Shown here: positions 15,191 to 24,863 of the stretch, one piece after another | Position numbering within the stretch: position 1 is the stretch's first letter | How the letters are laid out: each line of letters begins with the position of its first letter | From: an uncultured Acetatifactor sp. | GTDB taxonomy: Bacteria; Bacillota; Clostridia; Lachnospirales; Lachnospiraceae | DNA length: 64,000 bases | Direction of reading: 5' to 3' | Assembly: GCA_944384205.1 (NCBI GenBank) | Contig: CALWSL010000006.1 | Coordinates: 1-64,000 of the forward strand | The notes under the pieces: model-generated | What the model was told of the DNA's origin: nothing | Databases searched by the model: none | What the model saw: only the letters and a program-made list of their open reading frames with translations | Made by a program: the position numbers and the translations under genes

Positions 15191-18100
15191 ATGAATAAGA
15201 AGAAAATAATTGTGACAACAGTGGGAATCCTCCTTGTGCTGCTGTGTGCGGTGTTTACCGGGACCAGATGCCACACGGAATGGAAAAAACACGCCCTTAC
15301 CGGGTACATGGAGCGGTTAAGGGAACAAATGCAAACTCCGGAAGCGGTGACGGTAGCGGTCATTGATTCCGGCTGCAGCGTGGAGGAAGCATATGCGGGA
15401 CGCATCAGTGACAGGGCAAGGAGCTTTGTAGGAGACGCAGCGGATGTATCCGATGGATACGGGCATGGTTCCCAAATGGCGTCCCTGATACTGAACAATA
15501 CGCCGGAGAGTGTGGGCATCCTGCCCTTAAAGGTCATGGACGGGAGCGGGGAGGCGGACATGGAAGACGTGGCGGAGGCGCTTTCCTATGCCCGGGAAAA
15601 CGGGGCGGACGTCATCAGTCTGTCCATGAATGCAGTGCTGTGTGGAGAAGAGAATCTGCTGGCGGATTTGATAGATGGAATAACACAGGCAGGGATTCCC
15701 GTTATCGTGTCTGCGGGCAATGCGGAAACGGATGTGAAGAACCTTCTTCCGGCAAATGTGGGATCCGCCCTGGTGATCGGCGCGGCAAACAGGGAGTACA
15801 GTTCCTGTGATTTTTCCAACTACGGCGGTACCGTGGATTTCTGCGCTTACGGAAAATATAACGGGGAATGGGGAACTTCCTTTGCGGCAGCATATGTCAC
15901 TTCCCTCGTGGCGGAGCCGAAGGCTTACGGGGAGGAGGATGCGGAAGGAATATTTCATAAATACGCAGCTTCTTATGAGAAACGGGACGGTCATGACTGC
16001 GGGGAAGGATACCTGTGGGTGGACTACGCGGTCACGGCAACGGAGGAGGCGGAAGAGACTGCCGGGAACCTGTACCTTGGCGGCAGTACGGATACGGTAT
16101 ATGATCTGGGGGCGGACATCCTGTCCCTGGACTGGAGAAACACAGACGGGGAAACGCTGAACGAATACTTCGCTTTCACGGATGCAGCGTATGTAGGAAG
16201 ATTTTTGGAAAGTCTCAGCGAAGAGGAGCTGGCGGAGCTGGAGGAAAAGAGCAGCATCCTTCACAGTCTGATTGATATAAGCGGATACCGGTATGATGCA
16301 GAAACGGGGGAATATATCCCGGAGGAAGAAAAATCGTATGATTTCATGGAGTACTGCCTGGATAAATACAAAGCAGCGCAGGGAAAAATGACGGTTTCCT
16401 CCCAATGGGTTTCAACCAATAACGAAACCTGCTTTGTCATGTCCAATGAAGACAGGACATTCCGGTACCTGTTTGAGATATCGGGGCTTGCAAGAGGGGA
16501 GGCATCCGATGTAAACGGGATGCTGATAAACCGGGACGGTGCAAAAATCACGGTCAGCAGGAAGCAGGTGACAGGCATCGGGAAAAGCAGTTTTGCACCA
16601 AGGATAGCCGGAACCGGAGAAGGGGACGTGAGTGTCTCCGCAGAATTTACATACACGGAAAAAGATGGAACGTCTGAAACACCCATCAAAAACTATCTGA
16701 GCGGTGTGACGGCAAGATATACGAAGGTACTGAACAGCGACGGCAGTGTCAGGGAAATCATAGAGCGTCCGGACCATAACCGGCAGAATGGGGCAGATAA
16801 CGGCAATGCGTTTTATGGACTGAGTATGGAGTTTGACGGAGTGGAATCCGACAGGGACGGCTACCATTTTACGCCAAACCAGACAGTATATCGGTATGGA
16901 ACCATGGAACAGGCATACAGTTATAATCTTTCCAGACTGACGGATGAGGGATTTGTCTATGTGAAGGACAGGCAGGATGCGCCCACCATAGCCCCCATGA
17001 CCAATAACTTTAATGAACTGGAAGGACCGTTTACGCTGGTAAATTATATCGGTCTGTATGAGGAATCCTATCATTATAATCCCATGGAGATAAGTGAGGA
17101 GCAGGCAAGGAAATATTACAAAGTTGACCCGAAACCGGACGTGTATCTGATATCCGGCAGAACCAGTATCCAGAACGATACGGGAACCGCCACCATGAAC
17201 GTGGGCTATTACGAACTGAGCGGCATGAAATATTATGACCTGGATACGGGAAACATCGCCATTGAGAACGACGTGGCGGAGTATGTCTTCCATCTGGAGC
17301 CTAATGTGTACACCGTGACCGCAGATGCGGATGGCGGGACGGTAAACGATTATCCAAATAACCGGGGAAGACAGGCAACTGCGAGCTTCAAGGTAAGATA
17401 TGATAACACGGATTATGACAACATCAGCGGACTTACTCCCCAGAAGGATGGCTATATTTTCGGGGGATGGTATACGGAGAAAAATGGTGGAGGAGACCAG
17501 GTATGGAGCGAATATGGTGAGGCGGTATTAGGAACCTACTGGAATGATGATGGTCTTTGGCAGCACAAGGACAACCTGACCGTCTATGCCAAATGGATTC
17601 CCTCCAGCTATGTGCAGGTGGACGCCAACTGGGGAACCATCACCGATTACATAAACGGAACCGGCAGCACCAACATCACCGGTTTTTATACGGAATACGG
17701 ACAGGATTACTATGACGATATCGGCAGACTGTATCCCGTCAGGGACGGGTTTACGTTCCTTGGCTGGTACGTGGACCCTGCCGATCCGGACAATTCCGGA
17801 AGGAAGGACGTGGGACGCAACGGCGGCGTAAAGGTATGGGATGCAAACGGAAAAGCAGTGGAAGGAACCGGATTCTGGAATGATGGTACCTGGTGCTATG
17901 ATGGCGGCAACGTGGTGGCATTTGCCCACTGGAGCAGCGGCACGCCCACAACCTACACGGCGTCCTTCCACGCCAACAGCGGCATATTGTATGACTACAT
18001 GCACACCAACAAATGGGCGGAAACCGCTTACTGCTCTGTGGAAACCGGAAAGAATTACTATGACAATGTATCGAAGCTTGCCCCGAAGAGGGAGGGATAT

Positions 18101-19780
18101 ACCTTCCTTGGCTGGTACGACCAGATGAGCGGCGGCAAAAAGGTATATGACAATTCCGGCGCCGCAACCAATGAAGGAACCTATTTTCAAAACAACCTGT
18201 GGCAGTACAAAGGGGACAAAACCTTCTATGCCCGGTGGGATATATATGACTACACCGTAAAATTTGACGGCAACGGCGGCACGGGAAGCAAAGCTCCCAT
18301 GACCGGACTGGCGTATGGGCAGATTTACACACTGTTTGTGAACAATCCGCCTTCGGAAGGATTTACAAAGACAGGGTATGATTTTAACGGCTGGAACACC
18401 AGAGCGGACGGAAGCGGTACCGCTTACGGCGACGGCTCTTCCTTCTCCTATAAGCCGTCGAAAGACGGGGAAACCGTGACGCTGTATGCACAGTGGAAGC
18501 CCCATACCTACAACGTCAGGTTTGACGCCAACGGCGGAACCGGCACCCGGAAAACCCTGTTGGGATTACAGTATGGACGGACTTATACACTGTCTGCAAA
18601 CAATCCGCCCTCGGAGGGGTTTGCAAGGACAGGGTATGACTTTAACGGCTGGAACACAAAAGCGGACGGAAGCGGCAAAGCCATAGAGAACGGGGGAAGC
18701 TTCCGCAGCTTAACGGAAACCGACGGGGCGACGATGGTCCTGTACGCCCAGTGGGAGGATGTGACGCCGCCGGACATTTCCAATGATTCGGAGGATTCCA
18801 AAGAGGAATTATCACCGGAATCCACGGAGGATGAAATCATTTACGGCTGGACACACAGAAACATCTTCCTGAAATTCTCCGCGACAGATTTGGGAAGCAG
18901 AATGAAGTCCCTGATACTCTACCGGGGACGGGGAACCTCCGGGGAGACGGTAAGAGAGGGAACGGACAGCATAGCCTATACCATGTCCCAGCAAGGAATT
19001 TTCACTTTTACGCTGGTGGCAAAGGACAATGACGGAAATACCCGGACGGTCTATATCACTACCAAAATCGACCATGTGACGCCATCCGGAGAACTGAGCG
19101 TATCCTATGACGGATACCGGATGGATGTGGCGGTCAATAACATCATCGAGGAAAACCGGCAGCATCCGGATAACGTTGCATCTGGGTGTAAGGAAGCCTG
19201 GGCAGTGTTGGAAGGCTTGGACAGCGAAGGAAATGTAATCTGTCAAATGGAACTGCCCCTGGAGCTTCAGACTCCGGACAACATATACACGGGAGCTGCT
19301 TACAGCGGAGGAGCGGATTTGAATGACCAGTTCAATTATGATGCGGAATTTATCCAGGTAAAAGCTTATGTGAAGGACCATGCGGGAAATTATCTTCCGG
19401 CGATTGAAACGGTGACAGTGCCGGCATTTACCCTGTCGGGTTATGTGGAGCGCTGTCTGGGAGCGGCGGAGAGCTGGAAAAAGGGAGAGGCAGGAAACGT
19501 CCATGCCTGTACGGGTGCCTTTGTGGACCGTCTGGAGATTGAGTACCCGGAAGAATGGGTTGCCCTGGACAGTACCCTGTCAGTCCGTGTCATGGATTAC
19601 ACCGGGAATAAGGAGCTGGAAAAGAACGAAACGGACCTGTTCTACATTCCGCTGTACGCAGAGGACGGGGAGTATACCATTACCGTAAGGGCATACAAAA
19701 ACGGTCATGTAAAAACAGTTACGCTTCCGGTAACATCCACCGGATCCATTCTGGATGAAATCAGGACAAGGCTGAGGTAA
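15191..19780 (+). CDS. Surface S8 subtilisin-like protease with InlB-type B-repeats
   Basis: The start ATG 15191 is preferred (AAAGGA upstream); an in-frame ATG 15161 follows the terminator without a site. The 1529-residue product has an N-terminal membrane helix (residues about 4-25), then a subtilisin domain with all catalytic residues: Asp59 in AVIDSG, His92 in GHGSQMASL, Asn177 in VSAGNAE and Ser230 in GTSFAAAYV. A region without recognised domains follows (about 280-700). Residues about 710-1190 hold five Listeria-Bacteroides (InlB B) repeats ending in GWY/GWN. Ig-like segments close the protein. No sorting signal is seen, so it is probably anchored by the N-terminal helix. Its place between pilus genes and the prepilin peptidase suggests a role in surface adhesion or pilin processing. 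Confidence 0.8.
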   Translation: MNKKKIIVTTVGILLVLLCAVFTGTRCHTEWKKHALTGYMERLREQMQTPEAVTVAVIDSGCSVEEAYAGRISDRARSFVGDAADVSDGYGHGSQMASLILNNTPESVGILPLKVMDGSGEADMEDVAEALSYARENGADVISLSMNAVLCGEENLLADLIDGITQAGIPVIVSAGNAETDVKNLLPANVGSALVIGAANREYSSCDFSNYGGTVDFCAYGKYNGEWGTSFAAAYVTSLVAEPKAYGEEDAEGIFHKYAASYEKRDGHDCGEGYLWVDYAVTATEEAEETAGNLYLGGSTDTVYDLGADILSLDWRNTDGETLNEYFAFTDAAYVGRFLESLSEEELAELEEKSSILHSLIDISGYRYDAETGEYIPEEEKSYDFMEYCLDKYKAAQGKMTVSSQWVSTNNETCFVMSNEDRTFRYLFEISGLARGEASDVNGMLINRDGAKITVSRKQVTGIGKSSFAPRIAGTGEGDVSVSAEFTYTEKDGTSETPIKNYLSGVTARYTKVLNSDGSVREIIERPDHNRQNGADNGNAFYGLSMEFDGVESDRDGYHFTPNQTVYRYGTMEQAYSYNLSRLTDEGFVYVKDRQDAPTIAPMTNNFNELEGPFTLVNYIGLYEESYHYNPMEISEEQARKYYKVDPKPDVYLISGRTSIQNDTGTATMNVGYYELSGMKYYDLDTGNIAIENDVAEYVFHLEPNVYTVTADADGGTVNDYPNNRGRQATASFKVRYDNTDYDNISGLTPQKDGYIFGGWYTEKNGGGDQVWSEYGEAVLGTYWNDDGLWQHKDNLTVYAKWIPSSYVQVDANWGTITDYINGTGSTNITGFYTEYGQDYYDDIGRLYPVRDGFTFLGWYVDPADPDNSGRKDVGRNGGVKVWDANGKAVEGTGFWNDGTWCYDGGNVVAFAHWSSGTPTTYTASFHANSGILYDYMHTNKWAETAYCSVETGKNYYDNVSKLAPKREGYTFLGWYDQMSGGKKVYDNSGAATNEGTYFQNNLWQYKGDKTFYARWDIYDYTVKFDGNGGTGSKAPMTGLAYGQIYTLFVNNPPSEGFTKTGYDFNGWNTRADGSGTAYGDGSSFSYKPSKDGETVTLYAQWKPHTYNVRFDANGGTGTRKTLLGLQYGRTYTLSANNPPSEGFARTGYDFNGWNTKADGSGKAIENGGSFRSLTETDGATMVLYAQWEDVTPPDISNDSEDSKEELSPESTEDEIIYGWTHRNIFLKFSATDLGSRMKSLILYRGRGTSGETVREGTDSIAYTMSQQGIFTFTLVAKDNDGNTRTVYITTKIDHVTPSGELSVSYDGYRMDVAVNNIIEENRQHPDNVASGCKEAWAVLEGLDSEGNVICQMELPLELQTPDNIYTGAAYSGGADLNDQFNYDAEFIQVKAYVKDHAGNYLPAIETVTVPAFTLSGYVERCLGAAESWKKGEAGNVHACTGAFVDRLEIEYPEEWVALDSTLSVRVMDYTGNKELEKNETDLFYIPLYAEDGEYTITVRAYKNGHVKTVTLPVTSTGSILDEIRTRLR

Positions 19781-19785
19781 AAGAT

Positions 19786-20385
19786 ATGGCAGCAATTTTA
19801 AATTGTTTTATTTCCACAGGGCTGTTTCTGGCAGGGTATAAGCTTGTGAAAACAATGGATCAGGAATTTGCATCCGCATCCATGCGGCATAAAAAAGCGG
19901 CTGCGGCTGCAATCCTGTACCTGGTTCTGGCTGCTTTTGTGAAACAGCAGGAAAGTATGGAAAAAAATATACTTGTCAGCTTCTTTTTAGGGTCGCTGGT
20001 TTTGGCTGCTTATTGTGATTTCTGCACCACGGATGTATATGACATGTTGTATATGCCGGGAATCGTTTCCGGAATATTTCTGATGGTACGGAACAGAGAT
20101 TTTTTAACAAAGCAGATGGTATTTGAGCTTATATTTTTTGTATTGATACAGTTTTTGATTTTTGGGCGGATGTACGGAATATCTGACAGTATTGCATTCA
20201 GTATGTGCGCTGTATGGCTGACCGGAAGTGGAAAACGCCTGCTTGCGTATCTGCTTCTTATGTCGGCGGCATTTATTCTGCTTGCCATTGTGCAGGGGAT
20301 TCAGGGCAATATAAACAGAAAAGGGAATCTAAAAAAACCGGTGGCACTTATTCCCTACATTGCCGCTGCAATGCTTTTTTTCTAA
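19786..20385 (+). CDS. A24 prepilin peptidase (TadV/CpaA-like)
   Basis: A 199-residue membrane protein beginning 5 bp after the subtilisin-like gene. It has six or seven hydrophobic segments and the two aspartate motifs of type IV prepilin peptidases: YCDFCTTDVYD (replacing the usual DxRxxxI) and GISDSIAFSMC (GxGDxK/S). It ends with KKPVALIPYIAAA, a usual end of CpaA-like proteins. It would cleave the leader of the Flp-like pilin and pseudopilins of this locus. Confidence 0.75.
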   Translation: MAAILNCFISTGLFLAGYKLVKTMDQEFASASMRHKKAAAAAILYLVLAAFVKQQESMEKNILVSFFLGSLVLAAYCDFCTTDVYDMLYMPGIVSGIFLMVRNRDFLTKQMVFELIFFVLIQFLIFGRMYGISDSIAFSMCAVWLTGSGKRLLAYLLLMSAAFILLAIVQGIQGNINRKGNLKKPVALIPYIAAAMLFF

Positions 20386-20446
20386 AAGTGAGACAGGCGG
20401 AACCCCAAATGATTTTTTATCAGATGTCCAAAGTTTTGTCTATGAT

Positions 20447-20475
20447 AATCGGGAGCTTGCAGGCTCCTGATTTTT
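20447..20475 (+). terminator. Terminator of the pilus locus
   Basis: GGGAGC (20451-20456) with GCTCCT (20463-20468), stem extended by AATC/GATT, followed by TTTTT. Confidence 0.7.
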
Positions 20476-20534
20476 CTCTCGCTATTCATAAGATTTTCCT
20501 GTATAATGATGGAAAAAGATAAGGGAGAATTGAA

Positions 20535-21176
20535 ATGAGAGAAATTGTGATAAGAAATGAATCAAAGGCTGACTACAGAGAAGTCGAAGAATTAACAAGA
20601 GAGGCATTTTGGAATGTACATGCTCCGGGATGTAATGAACATTATTTGGTACACGTTATGCGGGGGCATGACGATTTTATTCCGGAACTTGATTTTGTAG
20701 CAGAGATTGACGGAAAAATTGTGGGAAATATCCTTTATACCAAAGCGAAATTAGTAGATGAAAACGGGAATGAAAAGGTGGTCCTGACATTCGGTCCAAT
20801 CAGTGTTTTGCCGGAATATCAAAGAAAGGGGATTGGCAGAGCTTTATTAAATCATTCCTTTAACAAAGCATTAGAATCAGGATATGACGCGATTGTTATC
20901 TTCGGGAATCCGGGGAATTATGTAACCTGCGGTTTTAAAAGCTGTAAGAAATATAACGTATGTGCGGGGAATGATTATTTTCCCACAGCGATGCTTGTAA
21001 AGGAACTCAAAGCCGGTATTTTTGACGGCAGGAAATGGACTTATTCTGAAAGTCCGGTTTATGAGATTAGCGAAAAAGAGGCGGAGGAATTTGATAAAAT
21101 GTTTGTGCCCAAAGAAAAGGGATATCGGTCAAGCCAGGAAGAGTTTTACATTTATAGCCATTCTTCTATCCAGTAA
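20535..21176 (+). CDS. YhbS-like GNAT N-acetyltransferase
   Basis: A 213-residue protein with AGGGAG upstream and a TATAAT box at 20502-20507. The N-terminal part VIRNESKADYREVEELTREAF and the acetyl-CoA loop LPEYQRKGIGRALLNHS place it in the GNAT fold; FGNPGNYVTCGFKSCKKYNV is typical of YhbS-type relatives. The substrate is unknown. Confidence 0.85.
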   Translation: MREIVIRNESKADYREVEELTREAFWNVHAPGCNEHYLVHVMRGHDDFIPELDFVAEIDGKIVGNILYTKAKLVDENGNEKVVLTFGPISVLPEYQRKGIGRALLNHSFNKALESGYDAIVIFGNPGNYVTCGFKSCKKYNVCAGNDYFPTAMLVKELKAGIFDGRKWTYSESPVYEISEKEAEEFDKMFVPKEKGYRSSQEEFYIYSHSSIQ

Positions 21177-21221
21177 TTGATGGGAAGAAACGGAACAAAA
21201 TAAGGGAAAGAAGAGAAACAT

Positions 21222-21845
21222 ATGCAAGTGATATACGGAACGACAAATCAGGCAAAATTAGATTCCATGAAACGAATTGCAAAAGCTTTGGAACTGGAAA
21301 TTACTGGTTTAGAGGAGTTGAATCAACCAATACCGATAATAAATGAAACCGGAAAAAATCCTCTTGAAAACGCTAAGTTGAAAGCAGAGGCGTATTATAA
21401 ATCCTTTGCCATGCCTGTTTTTTCCTGCGACAGTGGCTTGTATTTTGATGATTTGAAGGAGGAGGAGCAGCCTGAGACGCATATCAGAAGAGTGAACGGA
21501 AAAGAACTTTCCGATGAAGAAATGATAGAATACTATTCTGCTCTTGCAGGAAGGCACAATCATCAGTTGATTGGGAGATATCGAAATGCTATTTGTTTCA
21601 TCTATGATGATGAGCATACTTTTATGAGTATGGACAAATCATTGGAAACAGAAGCTTTTCTGCTGGTTAGTGTACCGCATGAAAAAAGAGTGAAGGGATT
21701 CCCGATAGACTCCTTATCTGTTGATATTCATTCAGGCAAATACTATTATGATTTAGAAAACCAGACGGTTGACCAGTCTGCGGTTGAGAAGGGGTTTCAG
21801 AATTTTTTTCAAAAATGTTTGTCTGAAATAAATGAAAGTAAATAA
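21222..21845 (+). CDS. Ham1/RdgB-like non-canonical purine NTP pyrophosphatase
   Basis: A 207-residue protein with GGGAAAGAAGAG upstream of ATG 21222. The ITPase-type signatures are visible: YGTTNQAKLDSM at the N-terminus, NPLENAKLKAEAYY, and SCDSGLYFDDL with the metal-binding aspartate. Family members hydrolyse ITP, XTP or dITP to monophosphate and so keep deaminated purines out of nucleic acid. The sequence diverges from standard RdgB in its C-terminal half (KRVKGFPIDSLSV for the usual GFGYDP-like segment), so it may be a paralogue with other specificity. Confidence 0.75.
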   Translation: MQVIYGTTNQAKLDSMKRIAKALELEITGLEELNQPIPIINETGKNPLENAKLKAEAYYKSFAMPVFSCDSGLYFDDLKEEEQPETHIRRVNGKELSDEEMIEYYSALAGRHNHQLIGRYRNAICFIYDDEHTFMSMDKSLETEAFLLVSVPHEKRVKGFPIDSLSVDIHSGKYYYDLENQTVDQSAVEKGFQNFFQKCLSEINESK

Positions 21846-21855
21846 TAGGATGATT

Positions 21856-22284
21856 ATGATAAGAAAATTTGGTAATTCTGACTTGATTTCTGTTATGGAA
21901 ATATGGCTTCATACAAATATTCAAACCCATAGCTTTATTTCCAGGAACTATTGGATTGAAAATTATAAGTTGGTAAAAGAAATGCTGCCGCAAGCGGAAA
22001 TATATGTTTACGAGGATGATAGTTCTAATCGGATAGAAGGCTTTATTGGGTTGACTAACAATTATATCGAAGGCATTTTTGTGAGAGATAATGCGCAGTC
22101 AAAAGGGATTGGAAAACAATTATTAGATTATATCAAAACGCTTAAATCCAGCCTGACTTTAAGTGTTTATCAAAAGAATGAACGGGCAATACGTTTTTAT
22201 CAGAGAGAACAATTTGCAATTCACTCTGCAAATATGGATGAAAACACAAATGAGAATGAACTTGTAATGATTTGGACCCGATAA
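21856..22284 (+). CDS. Small GNAT N-acetyltransferase
   Basis: The start is placed at ATG 21856 (after ATAGG); ATGs at 21832 and 21850 are also in frame, the first overlapping the pyrophosphatase gene. The 142-residue product has MIRKFGNSDLISVMEIW at the start, VRDNAQSKGIGKQLLDYIK as acetyl-CoA loop and LSVYQKNERAIRFYQRE near the end, as in YjaB-like acetyltransferases. It is probably cotranscribed with the preceding gene. Confidence 0.8.
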   Translation: MIRKFGNSDLISVMEIWLHTNIQTHSFISRNYWIENYKLVKEMLPQAEIYVYEDDSSNRIEGFIGLTNNYIEGIFVRDNAQSKGIGKQLLDYIKTLKSSLTLSVYQKNERAIRFYQREQFAIHSANMDENTNENELVMIWTR

Positions 22285-22357
22285 ATACATTTTGCAGGAT
22301 GATACGTAAAGCAGAAGCACAGGCGAATTTTAAAGAAAAGAAAGGCAGGTTTCTATA

Positions 22358-22861
22358 ATGTATGACGAATTAACACCCAGCGATATCAAAAAAATGGAGG
22401 AGGAAATCGAGTACCGCAAGCTGGTGGTCCGCCCCAGGGCATTGGAGGAGGTAAAGGAAACCAGAGCCCACGGTGATTTGAGTGAGAATTTTGAGTACCA
22501 TGCGGCAAAAAAGGTAAAGAATCAGAATGAAAGCCGCATCCGTTACTTGGAACGTATGATTAAGACGGCGAAGGTGATTTCCGAAGAGTCTGCGGCGGAC
22601 GAGGTGGGAATCAACAATACGGTAACGGTGGAATTTGTGGACGACGGTTCCGTGGAGACTTACAAGATTGTGACAACAGTGCGAGGAAATTCTCTGGAGG
22701 GTTTAATCAGCAATGAATCGCCCATGGGGAAGGCGCTTCTTGGTAAAAAGGCGGGAGAAATCGCCCATGTTCAGGTAAACGAGAATGTGGGTTATGACGT
22801 GCGCATTGTAAGTTTTGAGAATACCGTGGATGATGGCAGTGATAAATTAAGGAGCTTTTAA
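22358..22861 (+). CDS. greA: Transcription elongation factor GreA
   Basis: A 167-residue protein with the two-part Gre structure: an N-terminal coiled coil (residues about 5-80; RPRALEEVKETRAHGDLSEN with the acidic tip residues, then EYHAAKKVKNQNESRIRYLE) and a C-terminal FKBP-like domain (GLISNESPMGKALLGKKAGE). GreA inserts its coil into the RNA polymerase secondary channel and rescues backtracked complexes. It is followed after 2 bp by the HAD-CPBP gene. Confidence 0.93.
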   Translation: MYDELTPSDIKKMEEEIEYRKLVVRPRALEEVKETRAHGDLSENFEYHAAKKVKNQNESRIRYLERMIKTAKVISEESAADEVGINNTVTVEFVDDGSVETYKIVTTVRGNSLEGLISNESPMGKALLGKKAGEIAHVQVNENVGYDVRIVSFENTVDDGSDKLRSF

Positions 22862-22863
22862 GA

Positions 22864-24378
22864 ATGAAAAAATACTTGCTTTTTGACCTGGATGGAACTT
22901 TGACAGACCCGAAGATCGGAATTACAACCTGCGTACAGTATGCGCTGAAATCTTTTGGAATAGAGGAGCCTGATTTGGATAAGCTTAAGCCTTTTATCGG
23001 TCCGCCATTAAAGGACAGCTTTATGAATTTTTATGGAATGGATGAAGAACAGGCGGAAAAAGCCGTTGAGAAATACCGGGAACGCTTCAGGGATACCGGT
23101 ATCTTTGAGAATAAGGTATATGACGGAATTCCTGCAATGCTCCGACTGTTACAGTCAAAAGGTATGCACCTTGCGGTTGCGTCCAGTAAACCCACAGTGT
23201 TTGTGGAGCGGATTCTTGAGCATTTTCACTTAGACAAGTATTTCGAGGTGGTAGTCGGCAGCGAACTGGACGGCAGCAGGGTCAATAAGGACGAGATTGT
23301 GCAGGAGGCATTGAACCGCCTGTTTCATTATAAATCGATACAGCGGGAGCAGGTCTATATGATTGGTGACCGCAAATTTGATGTGGAAGGGGCGAAAGCT
23401 CACCGAATTGAAAGCGTGGCTGTGGCTTACGGTTACGGAAGCATGGAGGAGCTGAAGGAGGCGAAAGCAGATTATATTGTGAGAACTGTGGCGGAGCTTC
23501 AGAAGTTTTTGCTGCGTGAGACCGTGGAGGAAGGGGAAAAGACCCCGGAACAGAAAGCAACGCCTACCCAGCGAATCTGGATGATGGCATATCCTTTCCT
23601 GCTGTTTTTGATTGTACGAAGCGCCGCAGTGAATATTCTGTTTATTCTGTGCTCGTACCTGACGGGACCGATTGGCGATCTGTTTATTATCCGGGATGAA
23701 ACGGGAGCGTTTGCAGGTTATACGGGCAATGCCGCAACCATTATGTCGGCTCTGGCATATGCCGCCGCCGCTTTTGCAATCCGTAAAAAAGCAAGCTTTT
23801 ATATTGAGAAAACAGCGGATGAGATGAGGTTGTCTCATTTAAAGAAGGAACCGGTTTTAAGTTATGTTATGCTCGGATTTGCAACTGTTGGAGCAGTGTT
23901 GGGCTTTAATCTGTTGTTTAGCCTGATTGGACTTCTTGATAAATCCGCATCGTATCAGGCGGTGGCTGCCGACCAGTATGCCGCAAATCTGCTGGTGGGA
24001 CTTGTGTGCTATGGTTTGATATCACCTGTTGCGGAAGAACTTTTATTCCGCGGAACCTTGTATAACTGCCTGAGACGTTTTACGGGTATAAAAATGGCAA
24101 TTCCGGTATCTGCGCTGCTTTTCGGGATTTATCACACGAATACAGTGCAGGGTGTTTATGGCTTCCTGATGGGATGTCTGATTGCCTATGGTTATGAGTA
24201 CTTCGGCAATTATAAGGTGCCTGTGGTGATTCATATCGTTGCAAATGTGCTGGCGTATTGCCTGTCCTATACGAAGCTTGCCGTTTCTGGTGGGATAAAT
24301 TGGGGAGTGTGCATTGTGAGTCTGGCAGTGATGGCAGTGTGCCTTGTGGGCTTGCACAGGAAGAAAAATATTTTTTAG
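22864..24378 (+). CDS. HAD phosphatase fused to a CPBP (Abi/CAAX) intramembrane protease domain
   Basis: One 504-residue chain with two domains. Residues 1-215 are a phosphoglycolate-phosphatase-like HAD hydrolase: FDLDGTLTDP (nucleophile Asp), VASSKP (motif II), VNKDE, and MIGDRKFDVEGAKAH (motif IV). After a linker (about 216-235) come about eight hydrophobic segments with the CPBP motifs EELLFRGTLYN (motif 1), FGIYHT (motif 2) and VVIHIVANV (motif 3). CPBP proteins cleave membrane substrates such as prenylated or signal-anchored peptides or act in bacteriocin immunity. The join is continuous with no stop or frameshift. The gene sits directly behind greA. Confidence 0.85.
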   Translation: MKKYLLFDLDGTLTDPKIGITTCVQYALKSFGIEEPDLDKLKPFIGPPLKDSFMNFYGMDEEQAEKAVEKYRERFRDTGIFENKVYDGIPAMLRLLQSKGMHLAVASSKPTVFVERILEHFHLDKYFEVVVGSELDGSRVNKDEIVQEALNRLFHYKSIQREQVYMIGDRKFDVEGAKAHRIESVAVAYGYGSMEELKEAKADYIVRTVAELQKFLLRETVEEGEKTPEQKATPTQRIWMMAYPFLLFLIVRSAAVNILFILCSYLTGPIGDLFIIRDETGAFAGYTGNAATIMSALAYAAAAFAIRKKASFYIEKTADEMRLSHLKKEPVLSYVMLGFATVGAVLGFNLLFSLIGLLDKSASYQAVAADQYAANLLVGLVCYGLISPVAEELLFRGTLYNCLRRFTGIKMAIPVSALLFGIYHTNTVQGVYGFLMGCLIAYGYEYFGNYKVPVVIHIVANVLAYCLSYTKLAVSGGINWGVCIVSLAVMAVCLVGLHRKKNIF

Positions 24379-24402
24379 AAGGACTGCAGAGGGAGTATAA
24401 GG

Positions 24403-24813
24403 ATGAATCCATATCAGCATAAGGTGCAATATTATGAAACGGACAAAATGGGGATTGTGCACCACTCCAATTACATTAGATGGATGGAAGAAGCGCGAGT
24501 TGACTTCCTGGGTCAAATCGGCTGGAATTATAAGAAATTGGAGGACAACGGTATTATTTCCCCTGTGACGGCGGTGGAATGCAAATACAGGGTCAGCACA
24601 TTTTTTGATGATGTCATTACGATTTCTGTATGGGTAGAGGAGTTTAAAGGCGTAAAGCTTAAGCTCCGGTATGAAATGAAACGGGAGGATGTTCTGGTGT
24701 GCGAAGGACATTCGGAGCATTGCTTCTTGAATGCAGAAGGAAAAATCATGAATCTAAAGCGGGAAAAACCTGCGTTTTATGAGACGTTACATGGTTTGAC
24801 TGAAAATGCGTAA
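24403..24813 (+). CDS. YbgC-like acyl-CoA thioesterase (hotdog fold)
   Basis: A 136-residue 4HBT/hotdog protein. The active-site stretch YYETDKMGIVHHSNYIRWMEEAR is visible (written here as YYETDKMGIVHHSN and YIRWMEEAR), with the aspartate and the following His-Ser-Asn. Family members hydrolyse short- or aryl-acyl-CoA thioesters. It starts 24 bp after the HAD-CPBP gene and may share its transcript. Confidence 0.85.
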   Translation: MNPYQHKVQYYETDKMGIVHHSNYIRWMEEARVDFLGQIGWNYKKLEDNGIISPVTAVECKYRVSTFFDDVITISVWVEEFKGVKLKLRYEMKREDVLVCEGHSEHCFLNAEGKIMNLKREKPAFYETLHGLTENA

Positions 24814-24863
24814 ATACGGAAACGTATTTTGGGAAAATGGGAAACGCAGTGGAGGGAAAAACA

